Shown here: positions 21,175 to 30,280 of the stretch, in pieces | Layout of the letters: every line of letters starts with the position of its first letter | Numbering within the stretch: position 1 is the first letter of the stretch | Assembly: GCA_045577925.1 (NCBI GenBank) | Contig: JAZNJH010000002.1 | Span: forward strand, 1-37,573 | DNA length: 37,573 bases | Reading direction: 5' to 3' | From: UBA4717 sp045577925 | Lineage (GTDB): Bacteria; Bacillota; Clostridia; Oscillospirales; CAG-272 | Translations under genes and position numbers: made by a program | The notes under the pieces: generated by a model | Told to the model about the DNA's origin: nothing | Seen by the model: the letters and a program-made list of their open reading frames with translations, nothing else | Databases searched by the model: none

Positions 21175-22569
21175 ATGTATAAGAGCATGCACACAAGGGA
21201 AGAGATCGAGTCTATACTTAAAAATTCAAAGAACATATTTTTCATTGGTATAGGCGGCGTAAGCATGTCTTCTCTTGCTCATATTTCGGCAAAAAGCGGC
21301 TATTGTGTCAGCGGAAGCGACAGAACTGAAAGCGATGTAACAAAAGCACTTGAAGAGTGCGGCGTAAAGGTGTTTTATAAGCATTGTGCCGATAATGTAA
21401 AGGGCGCTGACGCGGTTGTATATACCGCAGCGATAAGAGATGATAATCCCGAGCTTGTGTATGCAAGAGAGAATTCTATACCAACAATATACAGAGCTGA
21501 TCATCTCGGCTATATCATGAGTAAGCATAAAAACAGAATAGGAATCTCGGGTATGCACGGAAAAAGCACGGCAACGTCGATGACATCGCTTGTGTTCCTT
21601 GAAGCAGGAGTTGACCCGACGGTCGTATCGGGCGCAAAATTAGATCAGCTTGAGGGCGGCGCGTACAGAACGGGCTCAAAGGAGCATTTTATAATGGAAG
21701 CCTGCGAGTACTGCGATTCGTTTTTGTCCTTTACGCCAAATATAGCCGTTGTACTCAATATCGAGATGGACCACCCCGATTATTTCAAAGACCTTGCTCA
21801 GATAAAGGACTCCTTTTCGCGCTTTATATCTATCGCAAACGACGGATATGCAGTTGTAAACTGGGACGATGAAAACGTGCGTGAAATCGTTAAAGACTAT
21901 AACGGCCGCCTTGTAAAATTCGGCAGTGAGAGTCAGGGTCTTGACTATACGGCGGGAAATATACGGTATGAGGGCGCATACCCTGTTTTTGACATAAAAA
22001 AGCCCACGGGTACGGTGGAGAATATAAAGCTTTCAGTAACGGGCGAGCATAATATAATGAACGCGCTTGCCGCAGCAGCCGTTGCCGACATATGCGGTAT
22101 CAAAGACGAAAGTATAAGAGATGGGCTTGCAAAATACACGGGAGCGGCGCGAAGAATGGAGTATAAGGGCAAAATATGCGCCGGCAAGGCCGATATGTAT
22201 GAGGACTATGCCCATCACCCCACCGAGATACGCGCAACGCTCAAGGGCGCAAAAAAGCTTGCGTCAGGAACATTATGGTGCGTATATCAGCCGCACACCT
22301 ATTCAAGAACGGCAGAGCTCTTTGATGAGTTTACAAGCTCCTTTGGGGGAGTAAAAACAATATTTGCAGATATTTTTGCCGCAAGAGAAACAAATAAAGC
22401 AGGCATCAGCTCAAAGGACCTTGCGGATAAAACCGAAAACGCTGTCTATATAGATAGCTTTGAGGGGATAGTCAAGTACCTCAGGGCAAACGTAAAAGAG
22501 GGCGAAACGGTAATAATAATGGGCGCAGGTGATATAAACAAAGTCTGCGACATGCTTAAGGAAGAGTAA
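21175..22569 (+). CDS. murC: UDP-N-acetylmuramate-L-alanine ligase
   Basis: A cytoplasmic Mur ligase that adds L-alanine to UDP-MurNAc, the first amino acid of the peptidoglycan stem peptide. Domain 1 has FFIGIGGVSMSSLAHI and SGSDRTES for UDP binding. The ATP-binding P-loop is GMHGKST in ISGMHGKSTATSM, where GTHGKTT is the commoner form. The central domain has EACEY and NIEMDHPDYF; domain 3 has DYAHHPTEIRATLKGAK and VYQPHTYSRT. The length of 464 is normal. An AAAGG ribosome site lies 10 bases before the ATG. yqeG starts three bases after its stop. Confidence 0.95.
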   Translation: MYKSMHTREEIESILKNSKNIFFIGIGGVSMSSLAHISAKSGYCVSGSDRTESDVTKALEECGVKVFYKHCADNVKGADAVVYTAAIRDDNPELVYARENSIPTIYRADHLGYIMSKHKNRIGISGMHGKSTATSMTSLVFLEAGVDPTVVSGAKLDQLEGGAYRTGSKEHFIMEACEYCDSFLSFTPNIAVVLNIEMDHPDYFKDLAQIKDSFSRFISIANDGYAVVNWDDENVREIVKDYNGRLVKFGSESQGLDYTAGNIRYEGAYPVFDIKKPTGTVENIKLSVTGEHNIMNALAAAAVADICGIKDESIRDGLAKYTGAARRMEYKGKICAGKADMYEDYAHHPTEIRATLKGAKKLASGTLWCVYQPHTYSRTAELFDEFTSSFGGVKTIFADIFAARETNKAGISSKDLADKTENAVYIDSFEGIVKYLRANVKEGETVIIMGAGDINKVCDMLKEE

Positions 22570-22572
22570 ACA

Positions 22573-23100
22573 ATGATAAAAAAACTGATCCCCGACAGAA
22601 TATTTGAAAGTTTTACAGAGATTACACCCGAGTATCTTATGAAGAATAAAATAGAAGCCCTGCTTCTTGATATTGACAATACGCTTGTAACCTACGATGA
22701 CAGAGAGCCGACAGAGGCGGTTATAAAGTGGCTTGACTGCATGAAAAGTGCGGGCATAAAGATCTCCTTTGTGTCAAACAACTCAAGCCCCGCGCGCGTT
22801 GAAAAATTCAACGAAAAGCTTGGATTTTTTGCTGTAAGCAGAGCTAAAAAGCCCCTGCCGTTCGGATTTAAGCGAGCGCTTGATAACATGGGTGTCAAGG
22901 CAGAGAACGCCGCAAGCATAGGAGATCAGATATTCACAGACGTCTGGGCGGCGAGAAACATTGGCGCGCACGCATTTTTAGTGCCGCCTATAAAGGATAA
23001 GACGACACTGTTTTTTAAAGCGAAAAGACTTCTTGAAAAGCCTTTGATAAAAAAGTACCGCGAGCTTGAAAGCTCGGGCAGAATACATACAGAAAAATAA
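22573..23100 (+). CDS. yqeG: YqeG-family HAD phosphatase
   Basis: A HAD-superfamily (subclass IIIA) phosphatase of the YqeG family, 175 residues. The nucleophile motif is DIDNT with Asp33 and Asp35 (LLLDIDNTLVTY). Motif II is FVSNN, and motif III/IV is the lysine in KKPLPFG plus GDQIFTDVWAARNIG. The physiological substrate is not known from the sequence. The GGAAGAG at the murC end serves as ribosome site, and the two genes are only three bases apart, indicating an operon murC-yqeG-nfo. Confidence 0.9.
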   Translation: MIKKLIPDRIFESFTEITPEYLMKNKIEALLLDIDNTLVTYDDREPTEAVIKWLDCMKSAGIKISFVSNNSSPARVEKFNEKLGFFAVSRAKKPLPFGFKRALDNMGVKAENAASIGDQIFTDVWAARNIGAHAFLVPPIKDKTTLFFKAKRLLEKPLIKKYRELESSGRIHTEK

Positions 23101-23111
23101 GGAGAGAATAA

Positions 23112-23966
23112 ATGAGCGCATTGTTCGGGCCGGGCGGCAACAGCGAAAGCTTTTATGCCGACGGTAATAAGCATACAACACAGGCGCCTGCATGGCTCAG
23201 AGAAAAGGGGCTTGACGCTTACGAATATCAGGCAGGCAACGGTATAATGGGAAGCGACGAGACCTTTGCAAAAATAGGCAAAGCGGCAAGGGAAAATGGC
23301 ATAAAAATGTCGCTTCATGCGCCTTATTTTATATCGCTTTCGGGAGTTGATATTGAAAAAAGGCTCAAAAGCCTTGATTATATCCGCAAAAGTCTGCACG
23401 TTGCAAGGCTTATCGGCGCAGATACGATAGTAATACACGCCGGAAGTGCGGCGAAGATAAGTCGTGAAGAGGCGATGAGGCTTGCTTCCGACACGCTCTA
23501 TAAGGCGGCTGAGGAGTTTGAAGGCGAGAGCATCCATCTCGGAATTGAAACGATGGGAAAGATAAATCAGCTCGGAACGCTTGAAGAGGTGATCGAGCTC
23601 TGCAAGATATCGGACATATACTACCCCGTTGTTGATTTCGGGCATCTTAATTCAAGAAATATCGGCTCATACTACACGTGCGAGGACGATTACAAGCGTA
23701 CCTTTGAGCTTATAGGCGAAAAGCTTGGCGATAAATACGCGAGATTTCTGCATTGTCATTTTTCAAAAATAGAGTATACGGGTGCAGGAGAGAAAAAGCA
23801 CGTAAGATTCTGCGATAGCGGTTTTGAGCCGCCATATGAGCCGCTTTGCTCGTATCTTGCAAAGTCAGGCCTTGAGCCGAGAATAATATGCGAATCGGCA
23901 GGAAGCATGGCTGACGACGCGCTTCTGATGAAAAATTACTATAAATCATGCCTTGAAACTAACTAA
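23112..23966 (+). CDS. nfo: Deoxyribonuclease IV-like AP endonuclease
   Basis: A TIM-barrel protein of the AP endonuclease family 2, 284 residues. Endonuclease IV cuts abasic sites using a trinuclear zinc centre. Conserved pieces are SLHAPYFISL, DTIVIHAGSA, LGIETMGK, VVDFGHLNSR, FLHCHFSKIEY and ICESAGS, which supply the histidine, glutamate and aspartate ligands. Sugar-isomerase relatives share the fold, so the endonuclease call is likely but not certain. AAGGAGAG precedes the ATG by a few bases, and it follows yqeG by 11 bp. No clear terminator follows. Confidence 0.85.
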   Translation: MSALFGPGGNSESFYADGNKHTTQAPAWLREKGLDAYEYQAGNGIMGSDETFAKIGKAARENGIKMSLHAPYFISLSGVDIEKRLKSLDYIRKSLHVARLIGADTIVIHAGSAAKISREEAMRLASDTLYKAAEEFEGESIHLGIETMGKINQLGTLEEVIELCKISDIYYPVVDFGHLNSRNIGSYYTCEDDYKRTFELIGEKLGDKYARFLHCHFSKIEYTGAGEKKHVRFCDSGFEPPYEPLCSYLAKSGLEPRIICESAGSMADDALLMKNYYKSCLETN

Positions 23967-24148
23967 AATAACAAAAAAATATACTATTTGGTATGAAAAA
24001 GGTATGTTTTTTTGTGTTTTTTCACTTTTTTTGAATATAGCTATTGAAAAATAGTTAAATTTATTATAAAATATAAGATGATGGAATAATGTACACGCGC
24101 AAGCTTTGCGGCGATGATGATTATCCGAAAATTATTGGAGGTTTACTC

Positions 24149-24706
24149 ATGGTAGTAGCTGGAGATTTTAAAAACGGAATAACTTTTGACATGGACGGAA
24201 ATGTAATGCAGGTCGTTGAATTCCAGCATGTCAAGCCCGGTAAGGGAGCAGCATTCGTAAGAACAAAGATCAGAAACGTAATTACGGGTGCTGTAATTGA
24301 AAGAACTTTCAGCCCGACTGACAAGTTCGAAAACGCAATCGTTGAAAGAAAGAAGATGCAGTATCTTTACAGCGACGGCGAGCTTTATTATTTTATGGAC
24401 AACGAAACCTTCGAGCAGATCCCGCTTGAAGCATCCAAGCTTGACGATAACTTTAAGTTCGTTAAGGAAAATATGGACTGCACAGTTGTTTCCTATAAGG
24501 GCAATGTATTCAGCGTAGAGCCCCCCATTTTCGTAGAGCTTGAGGTAACAGATACAGAACCCGGCTTCAAGGGCGATACAGCAACAGGCGCAACAAAGCC
24601 CTGTACGCTTGAAACAGGCGCTCAGATCAAGGTTCCGCTCTTTATCGAAATCGGAAACGTACTCAGAATCGATACGCGTACCGGCGAATATCTCGAAAGA
24701 GCATAA
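24149..24706 (+). CDS. efp: Translation elongation factor P
   Basis: EF-P relieves ribosome stalling at proline runs. 185 residues with the KOW-like N-terminal domain, two OB domains and the C-terminal GNVLRIDTRTGEYLERA. The loop that enters the peptidyl-transferase centre is KPGKGAAFVRTKIRN with Lys32, the residue modified in B. subtilis EF-P. The frame extends upstream, but ATG 24149 has TTGGAGG seven bases before it and gives the standard N-terminus MVVAGDFKNG. The 182-bp gap before it is A+T rich and contains a weak promoter-like TTGAAA/TATAAA near 24044-24070. Confidence 0.96.
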   Translation: MVVAGDFKNGITFDMDGNVMQVVEFQHVKPGKGAAFVRTKIRNVITGAVIERTFSPTDKFENAIVERKKMQYLYSDGELYYFMDNETFEQIPLEASKLDDNFKFVKENMDCTVVSYKGNVFSVEPPIFVELEVTDTEPGFKGDTATGATKPCTLETGAQIKVPLFIEIGNVLRIDTRTGEYLERA

Positions 24707-24799
24707 CTGTAATATGAGGCTTGATTGAATAAAAATATAAAAACGGTCAAAGCTTTAAAAAGTTAAGCGAATAGAACAAATGAAAGGTGGTTTTCGAAT

Positions 24800-25237
24800 A
24801 TGACACTTACAGAAAAGGTAGCATATCTCAAAGGCCTTATGGAAGGACTCGAGCTTGATGAAACAAAGCCCGAGGGCAAGATAATCAAGACTATGGCCGA
24901 CATTCTTGAAGATATGGCGCTCACGGTTGCCGATCTTGAAGACGAGGTTGACGCACTTGATGAATACATCGAAGAGATCGACGAAGACCTTGCAGCAATA
25001 GAGGATATTGCGTATGAGGACGATGAAGACGATTATGATGACGATGATTTTGAAGAATATGACGATGATGAAGAGTTCTACGAGGTAATGTGCCCTCATT
25101 GCTCTGAAGTGGTTTATCTTGATGAAACCATCGATCCCTCAAGCGTAACCTGCCCTGCATGTCTTAAAGAGTTTGATCTTACAGAAGACGTATGTTCTCC
25201 TGAGGATTGTGAAGGCTGCCCCGGCTGCGCAGAATAA
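24800..25237 (+). CDS. Acidic zinc-ribbon protein, CD1247-like N-terminal domain
   Basis: 145 residues. The first about 70 (TEKVAYLKGLMEGLELDETKPEGKII..., then a long acidic helix) resemble the CD1247 N-terminal family found in Clostridia; I recognise this pattern but not a function. The middle is extremely acidic (runs of Asp, Glu and Tyr, about 71-95). The C-terminus has two CxxC knuckles (CPHC and CPAC), the pattern of a zinc ribbon, and then extra cysteines (VCSPEDCEGCPGC) that could bind metal. The ATG has AAAGGTGG upstream. It lies 93 bp after efp and is followed by a strong terminator. Confidence 0.8.
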   Translation: MTLTEKVAYLKGLMEGLELDETKPEGKIIKTMADILEDMALTVADLEDEVDALDEYIEEIDEDLAAIEDIAYEDDEDDYDDDDFEEYDDDEEFYEVMCPHCSEVVYLDETIDPSSVTCPACLKEFDLTEDVCSPEDCEGCPGCAE

Positions 25238-25255
25238 TCAGACGAATAAATAAAA

Positions 25256-25286
25256 TGTGCACCGCACTACGCGGTGCACATTTTTT
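25256..25286 (+). terminator. Intrinsic terminator after the zinc-ribbon gene
   Basis: Perfect 10-bp stem TGTGCACCGC / GCGGTGCACA with a five-base loop, followed by six Ts (25281-25286), 19 bp after the stop. Confidence 0.92.
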
Positions 25287-25289
25287 GCG

Positions 25290-25358
25290 GCGAAAACCCT
25301 TGTGTCAAAGCCACAGACTTTGCCACCTCCCCTTTAAAAAGGAGAGGCAAGTTTTCGC
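25290..25358. repeat. 69-bp palindromic intergenic element
   Basis: Ends GCGAAAAC (25290-25297) and GTTTTCGC (25351-25358) are perfect 8-bp inverted repeats. They enclose TTGCCACCTCCCC...GGAGAGGCAA (25320-25350), which folds as an inner hairpin. The inner GCCACCTC/GAGAGG theme recalls the element in the jag-mnmE gap. No coding content was seen. Confidence 0.55.
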
Positions 25359-25392
25359 TCCCGGAAAGCTAAGAAGCTATTTGAATACAAAA

Positions 25393-25418
25393 AGAAGACC
25401 GACAAACGTCGGTCTTCT
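25393..25418. terminator. Bidirectional terminator
   Basis: Perfect 11-bp stem AGAAGACCGAC / GTCGGTCTTCT with loop AAAC. T-rich sequence follows on the plus strand (GCGTTTTTT) and on the minus strand (TTTTTG). It lies 10 bp beyond the stop of the minus-strand solute-binding protein gene. Confidence 0.85.
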
Positions 25419-25428
25419 GCGTTTTTTA

Positions 25429-27087
25429 TTAAAGCATTGCGTCGGGGAAGAGTCTGAAGAACCATTCGTTATAATGGAAAGCGAGAGATTGTTTATTTTC
25501 AAATGATATGTATTCAGAAATAGTGGGATTTGCTCTGAGCTCATCAACAGCTGTTTCTATCCATGCATCAAATCTGTTGTACGGAACCGTTTCCATTTCA
25601 TCAAAATATGCTTTGCTTATCTCTCTTATTTCCCTCATTGCATTTTCATCAACAAGATCTTCATAGAAGAATCCGAAATAAGGATTTTCAACGCTCTCAA
25701 GATTCTGAGCCTTGCATACTTCCCAAACGTCGGGAGTTGATCCTTCGGGAGGATACGTGATGAACATATTGCCTGTATAAACAAGGGGAGTATCGTAGTC
25801 GTTATTGAGCTTTTTAACAACGCCGTTTTCATCAAGAGTATAATGAACGTCACGAACGCCGTATGCGAAAATATTACGAAGCTCAGGGTTAGTGTTAATA
25901 GCGCAAAGCACTTCCATCGATCTTGTAATATCCTTAGTGTAAGAGGAGATCGCGAACATGTCGGTGTATATGCTGTTGTCTATATGAGGCTTCTGAAGAG
26001 TGATAACCTCGTATTTTTCTTTATACTTTTCTGCATCTGCTGCAGTACCCTTAACAACACCTACGGCAAATTTTCCAAGCTCGGCTGTTCCGTCGCCGAT
26101 ATAACCAAGCGACTGATACTTTTTAAGCTGTCTTACGTGGTCAACATATTTGGTATTTGAGAAAAGCACGGTAGGAACACCGTATGCAGACTTGTTCTTT
26201 TTTGTACCGGCAGCAAGCATGTTTCCTACAACCGATTCTTCACCGTCGGGTGTAAAGTACTGAACACCGAGCGGATCGAATTCACCAAGAACGGGAACGA
26301 TTCCCGGCTCGTTTGCAGCGATGTCCATGATAAATTCATCGGCTGCGCTGAAGATCGATATGTCGGCGGCATCATAATAATACTTATCAAGAAGCTCGCG
26401 GTTTAAAAGTAAGTACGTATACTGGCCCATCGGCTTATTGTTAAGAATAGCGTATGTAGAACCGTCAAGCTTGCCGGCAGCCAGGATACTCGGATGAATA
26501 TAGGATGTCATGAGCTTGCCGGTTGACGAAAGCTCTGTATCAAGTATGCTGAGATGACCGTCTTTCTGATACTCAACGAACGTATCATAATCAGGGATAT
26601 AGAAAATGTCAAGCTGAGCGGGATCGGGCTCGGGGTAGATTATTTCAACAAGACCGATCTCGTTTATAGAGGTTATGTCTTCCGGAATAGTTTCGGATTC
26701 TTCATCACCTTTATTTTTCTTATAAAGCTTAGCGATAGCCTCTAAACGATCTGCTTCGGCCTGCTCAACCTTTTTCTGAGCGGCAATTTCATCAAGACGT
26801 TCTTCAAGTGCGGCTATATACTCGTCTTCTGTGTAAAGATTGAGTTCGAGCGCGGTGTTAAACGCAGACTGAGTTAATGCGCTCATTTCTTTTTCAACGA
26901 GAGCAACTGCCTCATCTGTGGTGTTATCACCTCTGAGACCCCATATAGTAACGGTTGTTGCAGGGTTCTTGTTTGAACCGTCATTCATAGTTATAGTGTC
27001 AACATTCTCTTCTTCTGAGCAAGCAACTGTAAAGCAGGATGCAAGAAGAACTAAAGTCAAGAACAGACATTGTAATCTTTTTTTCAT
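25429..27087 (-). CDS. Extracellular solute-binding lipoprotein (ABC-type, orphan)
   Basis: 552 residues from ATG 27087. The signal peptide KKRLQCLFLTLVLLASC has the lipobox LASC (Cys18), with another Cys at 23. The fold looks like an extracellular solute-binding protein of the sugar/peptide type (TTVTIWGLRGDNTTDEAV, PAQLDIFYIPDYDTFVEYQKDGHLSILD, MTSYIHPSILAAGKLDGSTYAILNNKP, EVLCAINTNPELRNIFAYGV). A coiled-coil-like insert (about 85-150, rich in Glu, Ala and Lys) interrupts the N-terminal lobe. No permease or ATPase gene is nearby, so the substrate and partner transporter are unknown. GGAGG lies 13 bases before the ATG; a good promoter is upstream and a terminator downstream, making it a monocistron. 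Confidence 0.82.
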   Translation of the reverse strand: MKKRLQCLFLTLVLLASCFTVACSEEENVDTITMNDGSNKNPATTVTIWGLRGDNTTDEAVALVEKEMSALTQSAFNTALELNLYTEDEYIAALEERLDEIAAQKKVEQAEADRLEAIAKLYKKNKGDEESETIPEDITSINEIGLVEIIYPEPDPAQLDIFYIPDYDTFVEYQKDGHLSILDTELSSTGKLMTSYIHPSILAAGKLDGSTYAILNNKPMGQYTYLLLNRELLDKYYYDAADISIFSAADEFIMDIAANEPGIVPVLGEFDPLGVQYFTPDGEESVVGNMLAAGTKKNKSAYGVPTVLFSNTKYVDHVRQLKKYQSLGYIGDGTAELGKFAVGVVKGTAADAEKYKEKYEVITLQKPHIDNSIYTDMFAISSYTKDITRSMEVLCAINTNPELRNIFAYGVRDVHYTLDENGVVKKLNNDYDTPLVYTGNMFITYPPEGSTPDVWEVCKAQNLESVENPYFGFFYEDLVDENAMREIREISKAYFDEMETVPYNRFDAWIETAVDELRANPTISEYISFENKQSLAFHYNEWFFRLFPDAML

Positions 27088-27147
27088 GATTTTGAAGAAA
27101 CCTCCCGGGTAATCAAATCTAATAATATTGTACAAATTTACTATTAT

Positions 27148-27176
27148 ATTTTACACCAAAAAAGTCCTGATGTCAA
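27148..27176 (-). promoter_or_regulatory. Promoter of the solute-binding lipoprotein gene
   Basis: Minus strand: -35 TTGACA (27171-27176), 17-bp spacer, -10 TAAAAT (27148-27153). A second TATAAT-like hexamer overlaps just downstream. The rest of the 251-bp gap to rpoD is A+T rich, with no clear rpoD terminator seen. Confidence 0.75.
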
Positions 27177-27338
27177 GGCTGAATTTTCCAATAATCAAAA
27201 GCAAAAAACAAGCTTGCACCAAAGTTGTGAAATTAAAAATACGGCAAAACTTTTTGTTTGTGTAAAAACAACAATTAAGTTGATGCTTTTCGGTAAAATA
27301 AAACCAAATTTTTGTGTGAAAGAGTCAAAAGGTAAATT

Positions 27339-28436
27339 TTATTCAAGAAAATCTTTGAGTTTTTTTGACCTTGTGGGATGTCTGAGCTTTCTCAGCGCTT
27401 TTGCTTCTATCTGACGGATTCTTTCACGCGTGATCTTGAATTCCTTACCAACCTCTTCAAGAGTGCGCATACGGCCGTCTATAAGACCAAATCTTAATTT
27501 CAAAACAAGCGCTTCACGCGGAGTCAGCGTATCAAGAACTCCCTCAATAGCTTCCTTTAAAAGCGCGTGAGATGCCGCTTCTGCCGGTGCCGGTGAATCA
27601 TCGTCCTGTATAAAGTCGCCGAGATGCGTGTCCTCTTCCTCGCCAACGGGCGTTTCGAGTGATACCGGATCCTGAGCGATCTTCATGATCTCGCGTACCT
27701 TGTCGGGAGTAGTGTTCATTTTCTCTGCTATCTCCTCGGGAGTTGCCTCGTGACCGAGCTCCTGAAGAAGCTGTCTTGAATATCTTGAAACCTTGTGGAT
27801 AGTTTCAACCATGTGAACGGGTATTCTTATAGTTCTTGCCTGATCGGCGATTGCACGCGTTATTGCCTGGCGTATCCACCAGGTAGCGTAGGTTGAAAAC
27901 TTGTATCCCTTGCTGTAATCAAACTTTTCAACAGCCTTCATAAGACCAAGATTACCCTCTTGTATAAGATCGAGGAAGAACATGCCCTTGCCAACGTATC
28001 TTTTTGCTATACTTACAACGAGTCTTAAGTTGGCCTCAACAAGCTTGTCCTTTGCCGCCTCGTCGCCCTCGCTCATTTTTATAGCAAGTGCCTGCTCTGT
28101 TTCAGCGTCAAGCAGCGAGACCTTTCCTATCTCTTTAAGATACATTCTTACAGGGTCGTCTATCGAAAGACCGCCCTGCATGAGCATCTTCTCCATTTCC
28201 TCGGCGCTCTCATACTGCTCTACGTCTTCCTCAACGTCGTCAAGGTCAACGGGTTCTTCTTCGAGATAGCTTATCTCGACGCCGCTGTTTTCGAGCTCCT
28301 CATAAATTTTGTCGATCGTTTCAATATCAAGGTTTTCATCGGGGAAGGCTTCGAGTATCTCGGCGCTTGTAAGAGAGCCCTTTGCCTTACCTTTTTCGAT
28401 AAGCTCCTGAAGATTGATTTCCTGATGGTTTTCCAT
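27339..28436 (-). CDS. rpoD: RNA polymerase primary sigma factor RpoD/SigA
   Basis: The housekeeping sigma factor, 365 residues from ATG 28436, where GGAGG sits four bases upstream; the longer frame overlapping the dnaG stop lacks that. Region 1.1 is acidic. Region 1.2 is DPVRMYLKEIG. Region 2 includes EANLRLVVSIAKRYVGKGMFFLDLIQEGNLGLMKAV and YKFSTYATWWIRQAI (2.3/2.4). Region 3 is IPVHMVETIHK. Region 4.2 is MRTLEEVGKEFKITRERIRQIEAKALRKL. It follows dnaG, the conserved dnaG-rpoD pairing. Confidence 0.96.
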   Translation of the reverse strand: MENHQEINLQELIEKGKAKGSLTSAEILEAFPDENLDIETIDKIYEELENSGVEISYLEEEPVDLDDVEEDVEQYESAEEMEKMLMQGGLSIDDPVRMYLKEIGKVSLLDAETEQALAIKMSEGDEAAKDKLVEANLRLVVSIAKRYVGKGMFFLDLIQEGNLGLMKAVEKFDYSKGYKFSTYATWWIRQAITRAIADQARTIRIPVHMVETIHKVSRYSRQLLQELGHEATPEEIAEKMNTTPDKVREIMKIAQDPVSLETPVGEEEDTHLGDFIQDDDSPAPAEAASHALLKEAIEGVLDTLTPREALVLKLRFGLIDGRMRTLEEVGKEFKITRERIRQIEAKALRKLRHPTRSKKLKDFLE

Positions 28437-28491
28437 AATTCCTCCGTTTTTATATGTAAAGAATTTACTTGCTGTGTCTTTGCAAAAGCGC

Positions 28492-30258
28492 TTAATCATT
28501 GTCTGCGCGTTTTTGCTTTAATATTTTTTCTATGTCTGAAAGCCCGTTATTTGTTTTGCCGCCTTCATTTTTGAGTTTGTTTATACCGTCGCGTAAAACG
28601 TCCTCTGAATTAAGAGAAAGCTTTTCGCGCCTTATGCGAAGCTCGGTTATTCTTCCCATTTCATCGGGAGAAAATACCTCTCCGAGCATACCGAACTCAA
28701 ACCTGCCGACTTCATCTGTAAGCTCTATTATTTTTTCAAAAACCTTTTTTCCGAATGCCGTGAAAAAGTCGTCGGCTGAAAGCTCTATTTCCCCTTGCTT
28801 TATTTTAAGCGTATATTCGGGGAAAAGTAGAAGCATGCCGAGTATCGCTTCCTCGGCCACCGCCGCAGTTTTGTTTTTGACGGCATCTCTGTTTATCCTG
28901 TCGCCAAAACCTGCCGTTTTCATATATATCGAGCGCTTTACCTCGCGCGTTTGCTCGCCCTTCTTTTTTCGCATAGCTCTTTCAACGTCAGCCATCAGGC
29001 TTTCTCGGCTTACCGAGAGCCTGCCTGCCGCCGCCGTGCACGCGAGATCTCTTTCAACGCTTGAATATATCTGTGCAAGCATATCGCAGACCTCTCTGCT
29101 TGCCCTTATTTTGTCGTCAGGTACGGCAAGGTCGTATTTCTTGAGTATATTTTCAATCCTGAAATTAAATCTCGACTGACTGTTATCAAGCAGATATCTG
29201 AATTTTGCCTGACCTTCTGCGCCGTGCTTGCGGATGAATTCGTCAGGGTCCTTAGCTCCGGGTATTTTTAAGACCTGACCGTCTATACCAACCTCGTGCA
29301 ATAGACCGAGCGCCTTTTCCGCCGCTTTCTGACCTGCATCGTCGCTGTCGTATGAAATAATTACTTTTTTCGTATATTTTGCTATTATCCGCGCCTGCTC
29401 GCCCGTTATAGCCGTGCCGAGCGTTGCAACGGCGTTTTCAAAGCCTGCCGCGTGAAGGGCGATAACGTCCATGTAGCCCTCGCAAAGGATAAGTCTTTCC
29501 TGTGCGTTTGCTTTTGCAAAATTAAGAGCGAAGAGATTGCGGCTCTTTTTAAACACGGGAGTATCCGACGAGTTTAAGTATTTCGGTGTTGAATCGTCAA
29601 GAACGCGACCGCCGAAAGCGATTATATTTCCCGTCGTGTCGATTATCGGAAACATTATCCTGTTTCTGAACATATCAAACGGCTTGCCCGTCTTTCTGCT
29701 GATACCGCAAAGAAAGTTTGAGACCATTTCTTCGTCTGTATAGCCCAAAGAGCGAAGATGGTCGTGCAGTGCCCCAAAGCTTGCAGGAGCATAACCAAGG
29801 CCGAATCTCTTGACGATAGCGCGCGAAAGACGGCGCTTGTTATAGAGATATTCGCGTGCCGCTGACCCCTGCGTTTCATCACTCAGGCAGGAGTGGAAGA
29901 ATTTTGCCGCGTCCTTGTTCATTGCTATAAGACGCTCGCGCTTTACTCCCGCCCTTTCTTCTTCTGCGCTTTGAGGTATCGTTATTCCTGCACGCTTGGC
30001 AAGGAACTCAAGCGCCTGAACGTAAGTTAAGTTCTCCGCCCTCATTATAAAGGTTATAACGTCGCCGCCTGCACCGCAGCCGAAGCAGTAAAAGCTTTTT
30101 GAAGCTCTGAACACTGTGAAGGAGGGCGTTTTTTCATTGTGAAAAGGACAAAGACCGTTGAAATTTGACCCTGCGTGACGAAGAGTAACGTATGTGGAGA
30201 TAACTTCTTCGATATCGCTTCGGAATTTTATTTCTTCAACGATTTCGGGTGAAATCAT
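28492..30258 (-). CDS. dnaG: DNA primase DnaG
   Basis: The replicative primase that makes RNA primers for Okazaki fragments. The N-terminal CHC2 zinc finger reads CPFHNEKTPSF ... SFYCFGCGAGGD. The TOPRIM catalytic core has CEGYMDVIALH and ISYDSDDAGQKAA with the acidic metal ligands. The C-terminal part (about 440-588) would bind the DnaB helicase. The length of 588 is normal. AAAGGAGG precedes the ATG. It lies 22 bp after the dGTPase-like gene and about 55 bp before the preferred rpoD start, so the two are likely co-transcribed. Confidence 0.96.
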   Translation of the reverse strand: MISPEIVEEIKFRSDIEEVISTYVTLRHAGSNFNGLCPFHNEKTPSFTVFRASKSFYCFGCGAGGDVITFIMRAENLTYVQALEFLAKRAGITIPQSAEEERAGVKRERLIAMNKDAAKFFHSCLSDETQGSAAREYLYNKRRLSRAIVKRFGLGYAPASFGALHDHLRSLGYTDEEMVSNFLCGISRKTGKPFDMFRNRIMFPIIDTTGNIIAFGGRVLDDSTPKYLNSSDTPVFKKSRNLFALNFAKANAQERLILCEGYMDVIALHAAGFENAVATLGTAITGEQARIIAKYTKKVIISYDSDDAGQKAAEKALGLLHEVGIDGQVLKIPGAKDPDEFIRKHGAEGQAKFRYLLDNSQSRFNFRIENILKKYDLAVPDDKIRASREVCDMLAQIYSSVERDLACTAAAGRLSVSRESLMADVERAMRKKKGEQTREVKRSIYMKTAGFGDRINRDAVKNKTAAVAEEAILGMLLLFPEYTLKIKQGEIELSADDFFTAFGKKVFEKIIELTDEVGRFEFGMLGEVFSPDEMGRITELRIRREKLSLNSEDVLRDGINKLKNEGGKTNNGLSDIEKILKQKRADND

Positions 30259-30280
30259 AAAATCTTCCTCCTTTAATTTA

